A stretch of DNA of 5,770 nt from Chloroflexota bacterium (GTDB lineage: Bacteria > Chloroflexota > Dehalococcoidia > Dehalococcoidales > JAUYDJ01). Below, one piece after another: positions 1 through 5,770 of the stretch; position 1 is the first letter of the stretch, and the number at the start of each line of letters is the position of its first letter. Position numbers and translations under genes: made by a program. Under the pieces are notes generated by a model. That model was not told the DNA's origin. It did not search any database and worked only from the letters and a program-made list of their open reading frames with translations. Location of the stretch: the NCBI GenBank assembly GCA_030690025.1, contig JAUYDJ010000173.1, forward strand, positions 1 to 5,770, read 5' to 3'.

Positions 1-36
1 AAGGTCCACGTCAGCAGGTTCGAGATAGGTTCTCAT
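1..36 (-). CDS. Start of a possible tyrosine recombinase/integrase gene, cut by the window edge
   Basis: An ATG on the minus strand at 36 opens a frame of 12 codons reading MRTYLEPADVDL and continuing past position 1. An in-frame TGA lies just upstream, so this ATG is the first possible start in the frame. The ribosome-binding site is weak (a GGGTGTGAG stretch about 8 nt upstream). From memory of the family, short tyrosine-type integrases in Dehalococcoidia often begin with a very similar M-[RK]-T-Y-L-E-P segment ahead of their helical DNA-binding domain. Twelve residues cannot prove this. If correct, the gene lies immediately downstream of the broken end of comEC on the same strand, which would fit a mobile element inserted in comEC. 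It could instead be a chance frame. Confidence 0.3.
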   Translation of the reverse strand, partial: MRTYLEPADVDL

Positions 37-85
37 TTTTGATACTCACACCCGCAGACGGAAGGGTAAACTGGGTGTATTGTGA

Positions 86-1879
86 CTACGCAAACAGCTC
101 TATGGTGCGGTCCCAGAAGGGCATTTTCCGGCCCAGGCCCAGGCTTACCCCCTGGGAACCCGGCCCACCGTCTATCAGTATGTCTTGGCCCGCGGTCTGA
201 ATCAGAGCAGCATCGCCCTGGCCGACATCGAGGAAGCTGATGTGAGTATTATCGTCGGGCATGGTCGCTGCGGCAACCCAGACCAGAACAGCCATTATCA
301 ACAGCGGCGGTATGACATATTTTCGCGGTATCCCTGACATGAATCCGCTGGCCTTGCTCACCGCCGATGTAACCGTAGCGCTGACTCGCGTGCGGTGGCG
401 GCCGCCCCAGATGGCCAGCGCCAGTCCCAGGTAGTAAACTACTATCAGGTCGGGGCCGATGGCGCTGACCTCGATATACGTGTTGGGAATAGCGGTAAAT
501 GCCTGGACCACCAGCAGCATGTATGAGAGGAACAGCCACGTTGCCCAGGCGATGACCTGCGCCGCCGGCAGGAAAATTAGTCCCACGCCACCGGCCAGGG
601 CGCCGGTGACAATAATGGCAGGCAGCGCCGGCATGGCGAGGAGGGTAGCCGGCAGACCGACCAGTGAGAAAATGCCAAAATAGTGGGCTACCACTGGCCA
701 GACGGCAATGATAGCGCCGAGGGTAACACCAAAGCTGTCAGTGACCACTCTGGCCAGGCGTGGGGCGGCTCCGTCTTCGCCCATTGCGGCATTGACTGCC
801 CTCCTGCCCAGGGTGATGAAGGCGGGGCTGACGAAAATCAAGCCGGCCATGGCCAGGAAGCTGAGCTGGAAGGAGGCGTCCCACAGTAGCTCCGGGTTGA
901 TGCCGACCATTACCGCCGCGGCAAAGGACAGCGCGGTAAAAGCGCTGCGCTGCCTGCCCAATGCCTCCGCGGCGAAGAACAAGCTGGCCATGATAGCGCC
1001 GCGGACTACCGGCGGCTGCATGCCGGTGAGCAGCGCGTAGAGCCAGATCAGGCCAAAGGCCAGCCAGACGTAGAGATGACGCCTCCGGCCAAACAGCCAG
1101 ATGCCGAAGGCAAGCAGGCCGGCGGCCACGATGGTGAGGTTTACCCCGGAGATGGCCAGTATATGGGCGGTGCCGGTGCGGGAGAAAGCATCACTGACCG
1201 CCGGCGGGATATTGCCCCGTATGCCCAGGAGAATACCCTGCGCCAGGGCCGCCTGAGGCTCGGGCAGAATGGCTGCCAGGGTCTGAGAGAGCCGACTTCT
1301 CAATGCGTAGACCCAGCCGAGCAGCCGGGAACCCTGCCCTTTAGCCACGACTTCAATTTTCGGGTAGAGCATAGTGGAGTAGATTCCCTGGTGGGCCAGG
1401 TAACCCGGGTAATCGAAGTCGCTGAGCTGCGGCGGCGTCTGCAGCTTGCCAGTCGCGTTAAGCACATCGCCATAGGAGTAGCCGGCGTAGACGGGCACAA
1501 ATAGTAAGGCGGTGCCGGATACCGGCTGCCACTCCCCGCCCGCTCTTATTTCCGCGGCGGCAAAACGGAGGTGAGTAGTCTTATCGCCAATTTCTGGGTC
1601 GGCGTTGACCGTTCCCCTGATTTCCACTGTCCCCCGGTCGTTATAGGACTGGAGGCGGCTTTCATCGATGATGGCCTGGTTCGACGGAAAGTACGCCGCG
1701 CCGCCGAAAAGGGCCACCAGGCACAGGCTGGATAGGATTATTGTCTTGCGGCGGTTACGAAAGAAAAATAGGAAAGGCAGGGGAATAAGGCCCACGGCCA
1801 TTAAGGCAAGAGGCAGGCCGAACCGCGACCCCAGCCAGATGCCGAGCACCCAGGCGCCGCTGAGATAGATGAGTGACAA
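86..1879 (-). CDS. comEC: ComEC/Rec2 DNA-uptake channel protein, C-terminally truncated
   Basis: This is the inner-membrane channel that passes single-stranded DNA into the cytoplasm during natural transformation. Residues 1-62 hold N-terminal membrane helices and residues 65-180 an extracytoplasmic DUF4131/OB-like region ending in the family's DFDYPGYL segment (154-161). The Competence domain spans about 190-490, with HILAISGVNL (239-248), QPPVVRGAIMA (288-298) and LLWDASFQLSF (331-341). After another helix (521-539) the metallo-beta-lactamase-like domain begins with LDVGQGDA (550-557) and ILIDGGP (567-573). The frame then stops after FWDRTIELFA (588-597). Family members continue here with a VVLTHPH-type strand, the HxHxDH-like motif and some 150-200 more residues, all absent. 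The start is TTG at 1879, with an AGGAG about 4 nt upstream and 13 nt after the comEA stop. Channel parts are complete but the putative nuclease domain is lost, so function is doubtful. A frameshift or an insertion are both possible. Confidence 0.92.
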   Translation of the reverse strand: MSLIYLSGAWVLGIWLGSRFGLPLALMAVGLIPLPFLFFFRNRRKTIILSSLCLVALFGGAAYFPSNQAIIDESRLQSYNDRGTVEIRGTVNADPEIGDKTTHLRFAAAEIRAGGEWQPVSGTALLFVPVYAGYSYGDVLNATGKLQTPPQLSDFDYPGYLAHQGIYSTMLYPKIEVVAKGQGSRLLGWVYALRSRLSQTLAAILPEPQAALAQGILLGIRGNIPPAVSDAFSRTGTAHILAISGVNLTIVAAGLLAFGIWLFGRRRHLYVWLAFGLIWLYALLTGMQPPVVRGAIMASLFFAAEALGRQRSAFTALSFAAAVMVGINPELLWDASFQLSFLAMAGLIFVSPAFITLGRRAVNAAMGEDGAAPRLARVVTDSFGVTLGAIIAVWPVVAHYFGIFSLVGLPATLLAMPALPAIIVTGALAGGVGLIFLPAAQVIAWATWLFLSYMLLVVQAFTAIPNTYIEVSAIGPDLIVVYYLGLALAIWGGRHRTRVSATVTSAVSKASGFMSGIPRKYVIPPLLIMAVLVWVAAATMPDDNTHISFLDVGQGDAALIQTAGQDILIDGGPGSQGVSLGLGRKMPFWDRTIELFA

Positions 1880-1892
1880 TAGTCTCCTTAAG

Positions 1893-2408
1893 TCAATCGG
1901 TCACGGTAATCAGGTCTTTAACCTGTTCATAGATGGATGGGCCAATACCTTCTACGCTGCTTATGTCACTTGCCTGGCGAAATGGCCCCTTCTGGCGGCG
2001 GTAGTCGGTAATGGCTTTGGCACGGCTTTCCCCGATGCCGGGTAAGGCTTCCAGCAGCCAGGCTTCGGCGCGGTTAATATTGATTTTCTGCGGCAGCCTT
2101 TCTTCACCGGCGGCGGGAATGTGGAGCGTTAGCGAGCTGAGGTCGGCGTTGCTGGCCGTACCGCCGGCGGCCTGAATAAGGGTCTCAATGTTATCGCCAG
2201 GCTTAAGCGGATATATGCCGGGGCGGGTGACGGCCCCGCTGATAGAAACGAGTTTGAACGGCGTCTCGCCGGCGACCTTAGCGATGGAAATCTCCACCGG
2301 CTGGTGCTGGCGGTACCGCGACCACACCAGCACACTGCCGGCAATAATGATAGCCACCAGAAACAGGGTAAATACCGTCCAGAAGCGGTTTGATTGGCTG
2401 GCGGACAT
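1893..2408 (-). CDS. comEA: ComEA-type competence protein: membrane anchor, SLBB domain, helix-hairpin-helix DNA-binding domain
   Basis: The 171-residue protein is the extracytoplasmic double-stranded-DNA receptor for transformation; it hands DNA to ComEC. A membrane anchor lies at residues 10-30 with a short cytoplasmic N-terminus. An SLBB domain follows at about 52-105 (VSISGAVTRPGIYPLKPGD at its start). Almost without linker comes the helix-hairpin-helix domain, 108-171, beginning with ININRA and containing the two hairpins LPGIGESRAKAI (122-133) and VEGIGPSIYEQV (152-163). Length and domain order are normal for the family. I chose ATG 2408 because a strong GGGGAGGTGA sits directly in front. 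An upstream TTG at 2486 would add 26 poorly conserved residues and would fall inside the likely -35 box. The gene is first in the comEA-comEC operon. Confidence 0.93.
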   Translation of the reverse strand: MSASQSNRFWTVFTLFLVAIIIAGSVLVWSRYRQHQPVEISIAKVAGETPFKLVSISGAVTRPGIYPLKPGDNIETLIQAAGGTASNADLSSLTLHIPAAGEERLPQKININRAEAWLLEALPGIGESRAKAITDYRRQKGPFRQASDISSVEGIGPSIYEQVKDLITVTD

Positions 2409-2410
2409 GG

Positions 2411-2433
2411 TCACCTCCCCGGGTTCTGCCCGG
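2411..2433 (-). promoter_or_regulatory. comEA ribosome-binding site with an adjoining small hairpin
   Basis: On the minus strand the Shine-Dalgarno sequence GGGGAGGTGA occupies 2420-2411, just before the ATG at 2408. It abuts a 5-bp stem, CCGGG-CAGAA-CCCGG (2433-2419), whose 3' arm shares two bases with the G-run of the Shine-Dalgarno. The site settles the choice of start. Whether the hairpin tunes translation is unknown. Confidence 0.6.
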
Positions 2434-2456
2434 TCGTAATGGCAAACCTTGTGACT

Positions 2457-2486
2457 AAGATAGAATAAAGGATATACTTTCGTCAA
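2457..2486 (-). promoter_or_regulatory. Candidate sigma70-type promoter of comEA-comEC
   Basis: On the minus strand TTGACG (2486-2481, 5 of 6 to consensus) is followed after 18 nt by TATCTT (2462-2457, 4 of 6). Transcription would begin near 2450 and give a leader of about 40 nt that ends at the strong comEA ribosome-binding site. The -35 is good and the -10 weak, which could indicate a need for an activator. The call rests on consensus matching only. Confidence 0.4.
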
Positions 2487-2526
2487 GCGGGCACTGATAA
2501 CGTATCGTTCCGTTTCGGTTCAAATT

Positions 2527-2619
2527 GTCATTGCGAGTCCCGACAGGGGCGGGACGAAGCAATCTCAAGGATGATTATAGTGATTGTTTCGTCCCGATTC
2601 CATCGGGATTCGTAGTGAC
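2527..2619. repeat. Compound intergenic palindrome, REP- or MITE-like
   Basis: Two 40-nt arms (2527-2566 and 2580-2619) are imperfect inverted repeats of each other, matching at 30 of 40 positions by hand alignment, around a 13-nt centre. Each arm has its own internal hairpin: TCCCG/CGGGA at 2538-2554, and a perfect 7-bp TCCCGAT/ATCGGGA with a 3-nt loop at 2592-2608. The outer ends are GTCATTGCGAG and CGTAGTGAC. I recall closely similar 'tcattgcgag...gaagcaatctc' palindromes scattered between genes in many environmental bacterial genomes, including Dehalococcoidia. There is no coding content. It lies between divergent genes, so it is not a shared terminator; a dispersed non-autonomous element or folded-RNA repeat is likelier. 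Confidence 0.7.
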
Positions 2620-2638
2620 GGAACTAACAAGTTTCTGC

Positions 2639-2686
2639 AGTGACTTAGAAATCAACCAAAAATGAAAGGAACCAAACTAAGTCACT
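2639..2686. repeat. Perfect 10-bp inverted repeat with 28-nt spacer
   Basis: AGTGACTTAG (2639-2648) and CTAAGTCACT (2677-2686) are exact reverse complements. The 28 nt between them are A-rich with no obvious secondary stem. No T-run follows, and the downstream gene reads away from it, so an intrinsic terminator is unlikely. It could be a paired operator site for a dimeric regulator upstream of the carbamate kinase gene, or the ends of a tiny degenerate element. A near copy of one arm, GTGACTAAG, is found at 2451-2459 over the comEA -10 region. Confidence 0.5.
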
Positions 2687-2687
2687 C

Positions 2688-2715
2688 TTAACGCCTTGCC
2701 GGTTTGTGTTAATAT
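2688..2715 (+). promoter_or_regulatory. Weak promoter candidate for the carbamate kinase gene
   Basis: TTAACG (2688-2693), a 16-nt spacer and TAATAT (2710-2715) match the sigma70 boxes at 4 of 6 positions each. An alternative pair overlaps it: TTGCCG at 2696-2701 and TATTCT at 2720-2725, spacer 18. Neither is convincing alone, but the AT-rich stretch lies 50-85 nt before the gene, where a promoter is expected. An 11-bp palindrome, GGTGACTCACC (2729-2739), lies just downstream and could act as an operator. Confidence 0.25.
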
Positions 2716-2773
2716 AGACTATTCTGAAGGTGACTCACCAGGGACAGTATACAAGCCACTATTAGGGGTGAAT

Positions 2774-3724
2774 ATGAAGACCTTTGTCATCGCTCTGGGC
2801 GGCAACTCCATCCTCAGGGCCAAAGAGAAGGGCACCAGCGAAGAGCAATACCTCAATTTGAAGCGGACCAGTGAGCAATTGCTGGGCCTGCTGGCGAGTG
2901 AAAACCGCATCGTCATCACTCACGGTAATGGCCCCCAGGTGGGCAACCTGCTGCTGGCCATGGAATCAGCCAAGCACGTCGTCCCGGCTATGGCGCTGGA
3001 TATCTGCGGCGCGGCCACGCAGGGGTTCATGGGCTACATGATACAGCAGACGCTGGCCAACTACCTCAGGGAGGCTGGACTCAAACATAATATCACCACG
3101 GTAGTGACCCAGGTCATCGTTGACCAGAACGACCCGGCGTTTAAGAGTCCCAGCAAACCTATCGGGCCTTTCTACAGCCTGGAGCAGGCGGAAAAGCTGC
3201 GCCAGGAAAAAGGGTGGCAGATGATTGAGGACAGCGGTCGCGGCTACCGGCGGGTAGTCCCCTCGCCCCGGCCGGTGAACATTCAACAGGCGCGCATCAT
3301 CAAAAGCATGCTGGACGCCGGGGAGATTGTCATCGCCGCCGGCGGAGGCGGCATCCCGGTGATAAGGGGTGAGGAAGGGAGCCTGTGCGGGATTGAGGCG
3401 GTTATCGACAAAGACTATGCTTCCAGCCGGCTGGCCATTGAGATAGACGCTGACGTTATTCTGTGCCTCACCGCCGTGGAAAAGGTGTTCCGCAACTTTG
3501 GCCTTCCCTCTCAGCAGCCCCTCGACCGTCTCAGCCTGGCTGAAGCAAAACAACTCCTGGCCGAAGGACATTTTGGCGTGGGCAGCATGGAGCCGAAAAT
3601 ACGGGGGGCCATCGAGTTCCTGGAGGAGACGGACACATCCCGACAGCGTGAGGTCATCATTACTCTCCCCGAGACCGCCCTGCTGGCCCTGCAGGGCAAG
3701 ACCGGCACACTGATTACGCGGTGA
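2774..3724 (+). CDS. arcC: Carbamate kinase
   Basis: This cytoplasmic enzyme of the amino acid kinase fold catalyses reversible phosphate transfer between carbamoyl phosphate and ADP, giving ATP, carbon dioxide and ammonia. Its 316 residues are the family's usual length. Visible motifs are the N-terminal GGN loop (9-11), HGNGPQVG (50-57), SKPIGP (127-132), RRVVPSPRP (159-167), AAGGGGIPV (188-196), VIDKD (210-214), LTAVEKV (232-238) and GHFGVGSMEPKI (265-276). By family knowledge the lysines at 128, 213 and 275 fit the catalytic positions. ATG 2774 is chosen for the conserved N-terminus MKTFVIALGGN and an AGGGGTG upstream; a longer frame from TTG 2696 adds unconserved residues. No arginine deiminase or ornithine carbamoyltransferase gene adjoins it here, so the carbamoyl phosphate source is unclear. 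It appears monocistronic: a new promoter precedes the next gene. Confidence 0.95.
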   Translation: MKTFVIALGGNSILRAKEKGTSEEQYLNLKRTSEQLLGLLASENRIVITHGNGPQVGNLLLAMESAKHVVPAMALDICGAATQGFMGYMIQQTLANYLREAGLKHNITTVVTQVIVDQNDPAFKSPSKPIGPFYSLEQAEKLRQEKGWQMIEDSGRGYRRVVPSPRPVNIQQARIIKSMLDAGEIVIAAGGGGIPVIRGEEGSLCGIEAVIDKDYASSRLAIEIDADVILCLTAVEKVFRNFGLPSQQPLDRLSLAEAKQLLAEGHFGVGSMEPKIRGAIEFLEETDTSRQREVIITLPETALLALQGKTGTLITR

Positions 3725-3799
3725 GCGGTGAGCTTGCTTAGCGCGGTTAATCAGTAAGGCTATTGAGAGGCTTAGACGAGCCTACTGGAAACCGACCTC

Positions 3800-3828
3800 T
3801 TGCCAAATAAGCCTCGGCTGGCTATACT
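3800..3828 (+). promoter_or_regulatory. Sigma70-type promoter for the glycosyltransferase/deacetylase gene
   Basis: TTGCCA (3800-3805) and TATACT (3823-3828) each match the consensus at 5 of 6 positions with the ideal 17-nt spacer. This is the best promoter in the window. Transcription would start near 3835, leaving a leader of only about 23 nt. That leader contains CCGG-TTCA-CCGG (3838-3849), a small palindrome just before a weak GGA ribosome-binding site and the ATG at 3858. The rest of the 133-nt gap after arcC has a short stem (3768-3783) without a T-run, and no clear terminator. Confidence 0.6.
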
Positions 3829-3857
3829 GGTTTAAGACCGGTTCACCGGAATTAGCT

Positions 3858-5306
3858 ATGATTAGCGTAGTAATACCAGTACTTAACGAAGAGAAACTTC
3901 TCCCTGACTGTCTGCGGTCGCTGCGAGACCAGGACTATGCGGGTGAATATGAGGTTATAGTAGCGGACAATGACAGCACCGATGGCTCGGTTGGTGTTGC
4001 CCGCCAGTTTGGTGTTCGGGTTGTTCTCTCTCCCGTCAAGAGAGATGTAGCCTCAGCGCGCGACTGCGGGGCGCGGGCCGCCCGTGGTGAAATTATAGTC
4101 CAGGCGGACGCCGATACGGTCTATCCCCGGGATTGGCTGACCCGCGTCGACCGGATACTTGCGCAGCATCCTGAAGCCGTGGCCCTGGCCGGTAATTTTG
4201 TCTATAAAGAGTCGGTGCGCTACGGCCGGGCGGAGTTCTACCTGCGGCACGTCGTCAACTTCCTGACTATCAGGCTGTTCCGGCGGCCTTTCCTGGTCTC
4301 CGGGGCCAACTTTGCTTTCCGTAAAGAAGCCTTCCTGCGGGTGAATGGCTATGACCGGACCCGGTATGCCCCGGACCAGTTCGGCATTGCCTCTCAGTTG
4401 GTCAAGCTGGGTAAGATTATTTATGACCGGAAGCTCTCGGTGGCCACTTCCACCCGGCGCGCCCGGAAGCCGCTAATCCTGCAGCTAAGCGCCATGTTCA
4501 TGCACACGTCCCGCTTCTGTGTCTATCTGCTAAAACCATACGCCCCGAGTTTGCCCGTCACTGCGACAAAATTGGCTCCCAGCCGGAAGACCCTGGCTAT
4601 GGTGCTGCCGGCGCTGCTGGCTGTTAGCGTTATCGCTTACGGCTACTTTATCCCCACCTCACCGGTTTTCGGAAAAGTCTATTATGAAGCCAATACCAGG
4701 GATAAAGTGGTGGCGCTTACCTTTGATGATGGCCCGAATGACCCTTACACTTCGAAGATACTGGATATCCTTGATGCTAATGGCATCAAGGCAACATTTT
4801 TCGTCACGGGTAATAATGTAGAGCTCTATCCCGATACTGCCCGGCGAATGGTCGCCGAAGGACACATCCTGGGGAACCACTCCTACCAGCACCAGGCGAA
4901 CCACGCTCTATCTACCGAAGGCTATAAGGATGCCTTGGTGGCCGAGAATGCCATATTTAACACCGTGGGCGTGAGACCGCATCTGTACCGCCCGCCGCAC
5001 GGCAAGAAGAGTCCCTGGGAGCTGCAGATGCTTAAGCGCCAGAACCTGATTGAGGTCACCTGGAGTGTATCTACCAACGAGCTGCGCGTGAAGTCGCCGG
5101 AGCTGATAGCCAGCCGGATTGTGAAAGAGACCAAGGCGGGCGAGATAATTCTCCTCCACGATGGCTTCGGCAACTACCACAATCGACCCGAAACGGACAA
5201 GTCGCGCACCGTGGCGGCGCTGCCGCTGATTATTAAAGCCCTGCAAGACCGGGGATACCGGTTCGTTACCGTGCCTGAGCTTCTCGGGGTGCCTGCCTAC
5301 CATTAG
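3858..5306 (+). CDS. Fusion protein: family 2 glycosyltransferase, membrane segment, NodB-type polysaccharide deacetylase
   Basis: One uninterrupted 482-residue frame carries two enzymes. Residues 1-about 235 are a GT-A-fold family 2 glycosyltransferase: MISVVIPVLNEE at the start, VADNDSTDGS (35-44), the DAD metal/nucleotide-sugar motif (84-86) and SGANFAFRKEAF (148-159). A basic stretch (RARKP, later PSRK) precedes one hydrophobic helix at about 246-264. Residues 280-482 form a NodB deacetylase: TFDDGP (288-293, with D290/D291), the metal-binding pair H341 and H345 in HSYQH, RPPHG (378-382) and ILLHDG (431-436). The positive-inside rule puts the transferase in the cytoplasm and the deacetylase outside. 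NodB enzymes remove N-acyl groups from amino sugars, so the pair probably makes and then deacylates a glycan or lipid-linked sugar; the substrate is unknown. The usual Asp-Trp of NodB motif 4 reads NEL (407-409). The next gene follows after 8 nt, suggesting an operon. Confidence 0.92.
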   Translation: MISVVIPVLNEEKLLPDCLRSLRDQDYAGEYEVIVADNDSTDGSVGVARQFGVRVVLSPVKRDVASARDCGARAARGEIIVQADADTVYPRDWLTRVDRILAQHPEAVALAGNFVYKESVRYGRAEFYLRHVVNFLTIRLFRRPFLVSGANFAFRKEAFLRVNGYDRTRYAPDQFGIASQLVKLGKIIYDRKLSVATSTRRARKPLILQLSAMFMHTSRFCVYLLKPYAPSLPVTATKLAPSRKTLAMVLPALLAVSVIAYGYFIPTSPVFGKVYYEANTRDKVVALTFDDGPNDPYTSKILDILDANGIKATFFVTGNNVELYPDTARRMVAEGHILGNHSYQHQANHALSTEGYKDALVAENAIFNTVGVRPHLYRPPHGKKSPWELQMLKRQNLIEVTWSVSTNELRVKSPELIASRIVKETKAGEIILLHDGFGNYHNRPETDKSRTVAALPLIIKALQDRGYRFVTVPELLGVPAYH

Positions 5307-5314
5307 GCACTGTC

Positions 5315-5770
5315 ATGAACTTGGAAAGTATTATCGCGCGCATCCTCGAACTTACGGCCACCCTTGACCCACGGACCGCTTTTCTCCTGTTCATCGTGTG
5401 TGCGGTTGGTGAAATTGGCTTCGGTATTCCCTATATTCTGGAAAGCGTCTGGCTGCTTATCGGCTACCAGTTTGGCGCGCATGTGCTGTCGCTCTCGGAT
5501 TTGCTGGTCCTGTGGGTAGCCGCGCAGAGCGGGCGGCAGGTAGGCTCCATTGTGCTATATCATGCGGCCAGGCTAGGCACCACGCCTCTGGTCAGGCTCT
5601 ACCGCCGCGGGGGCTTGCGTTTCTTGCCAAAGCTGCCGGTGAATGCTAAGATGCTCGACCGGGTCAAGATGTCATCGCCATTTTCGGTGGCCTTTGGGCG
5701 GCTGGTGGGGCTGCGTATCCCGCTGAGCTTAACCCTGGCGGTGAGGCGGGACGCCAAAACGCTGTCGCTG
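5315..5770 (+). CDS. Integral membrane protein, probably DedA/VTT-like, 3' end outside window
   Basis: ATG 5315 opens a frame of 152 codons without a stop to the window end. The product is hydrophobic, with likely membrane or re-entrant segments at about 21-38, 41-58, 60-84 and 125-143. The arrangement recalls DedA/VTT proteins: an acidic residue and proline-containing re-entrant stretch (GEIGFGIPYILES, 32-44), a Gly-rich helix ending in YHAARLG (82-88), then a basic loop and GRLVGLRIPLSLT (128-140), resembling the family's G-R-x-x-P/G-x-R segment. DedA proteins include undecaprenyl-phosphate and phospholipid transporters. It starts 8 nt after the fusion gene with only a weak TAGG ahead of the ATG, so it is probably translated as part of the same transcript. 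The frame is clear, the family assignment is moderate, and other small envelope membrane families are possible. Confidence 0.6.
   Translation, partial: MNLESIIARILELTATLDPRTAFLLFIVCAVGEIGFGIPYILESVWLLIGYQFGAHVLSLSDLLVLWVAAQSGRQVGSIVLYHAARLGTTPLVRLYRRGGLRFLPKLPVNAKMLDRVKMSSPFSVAFGRLVGLRIPLSLTLAVRRDAKTLSL

Noticed and set aside
1076..1504. A 142-codon plus-strand frame opposite comEC, with other shorter ones at 459-1040
   Set aside because: The translations are low-complexity and match no family I know, while the minus strand codes for conserved ComEC throughout.
2409..2486. N-terminal extension of ComEA from TTG 2486
   Set aside because: The added 26 residues look like translated leader, the codon lies in the probable -35 box, and the strong ribosome-binding site serves ATG 2408.
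2527..2619. CRISPR-like repeat
   Set aside because: There are only two arms, in inverted rather than direct orientation, with no regular spacers.
2662..2691. Nine-residue open frame (ATG to TAA) within the inverted repeat
   Set aside because: There is no ribosome-binding site, and it is too short to separate from chance.
2696..2773. N-terminal extension of carbamate kinase from TTG 2696
   Set aside because: Family members begin at the MKTFVIALGGN segment, and the extension overlaps the promoter-like AT-rich stretch.
2966..3571. A 201-codon open frame antisense to the carbamate kinase gene
   Set aside because: It lies wholly inside a well-supported gene on the other strand, has no recognisable domain or ribosome-binding site, and is explained by the codon bias of the kinase frame.
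3768..3783. Stem AGGCT/AGCCT after arcC as a terminator
   Set aside because: The stem is only 5 bp and no T-run follows, so it does not meet the pattern of an intrinsic terminator.

Overview
This is a bacterial window of moderately high GC with compact gene packing. I infer a member of Chloroflexota, probably a Dehalococcoidia-like lineage. The reasons are the comEA-comEC pair, the intergenic palindromic repeat with 'gtcattgcgag...gacgaagcaatctc' arms, and a 12-residue integrase-like N-terminus at the left edge, all of which I associate with that group. No rRNA or other phylogenetic marker is present, so the assignment is tentative.

Left half, minus strand: comEA (start 2408) is followed after 13 nt by comEC (start 1879). 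They form a DNA-uptake operon with a recognisable promoter candidate upstream of comEA. The ComEC reading frame ends abruptly at 86, inside the beginning of its C-terminal metallo-beta-lactamase-like domain and before the histidine/aspartate metal-binding motif. About 50 nt further on, a new minus-strand reading frame starts at 36 and runs off the edge. Its first residues resemble tyrosine recombinases. The simplest reading is that comEC is interrupted here, perhaps by an integrated element.

Centre, 2487-2773: this is the divergent intergenic region between comEA and a carbamate kinase gene. It holds a compound palindromic repeat (2527-2619), a separate perfect 10-bp inverted repeat (2639-2686), and weak promoter candidates.

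Right half, plus strand: there is a complete carbamate kinase (2774-3724). After a 133-nt gap with a good sigma70-type promoter comes a 482-residue protein joining a family 2 glycosyltransferase, one membrane segment and a NodB-type polysaccharide deacetylase. After only 8 nt follows a membrane protein, probably DedA/VTT-like, that runs off the right edge. The last two genes look co-transcribed. They suggest a membrane-bound envelope-glycan or lipid-linked-sugar step: sugar transfer on the cytoplasmic side, deacylation outside, and a lipid-transport-type partner. That functional link is inference.
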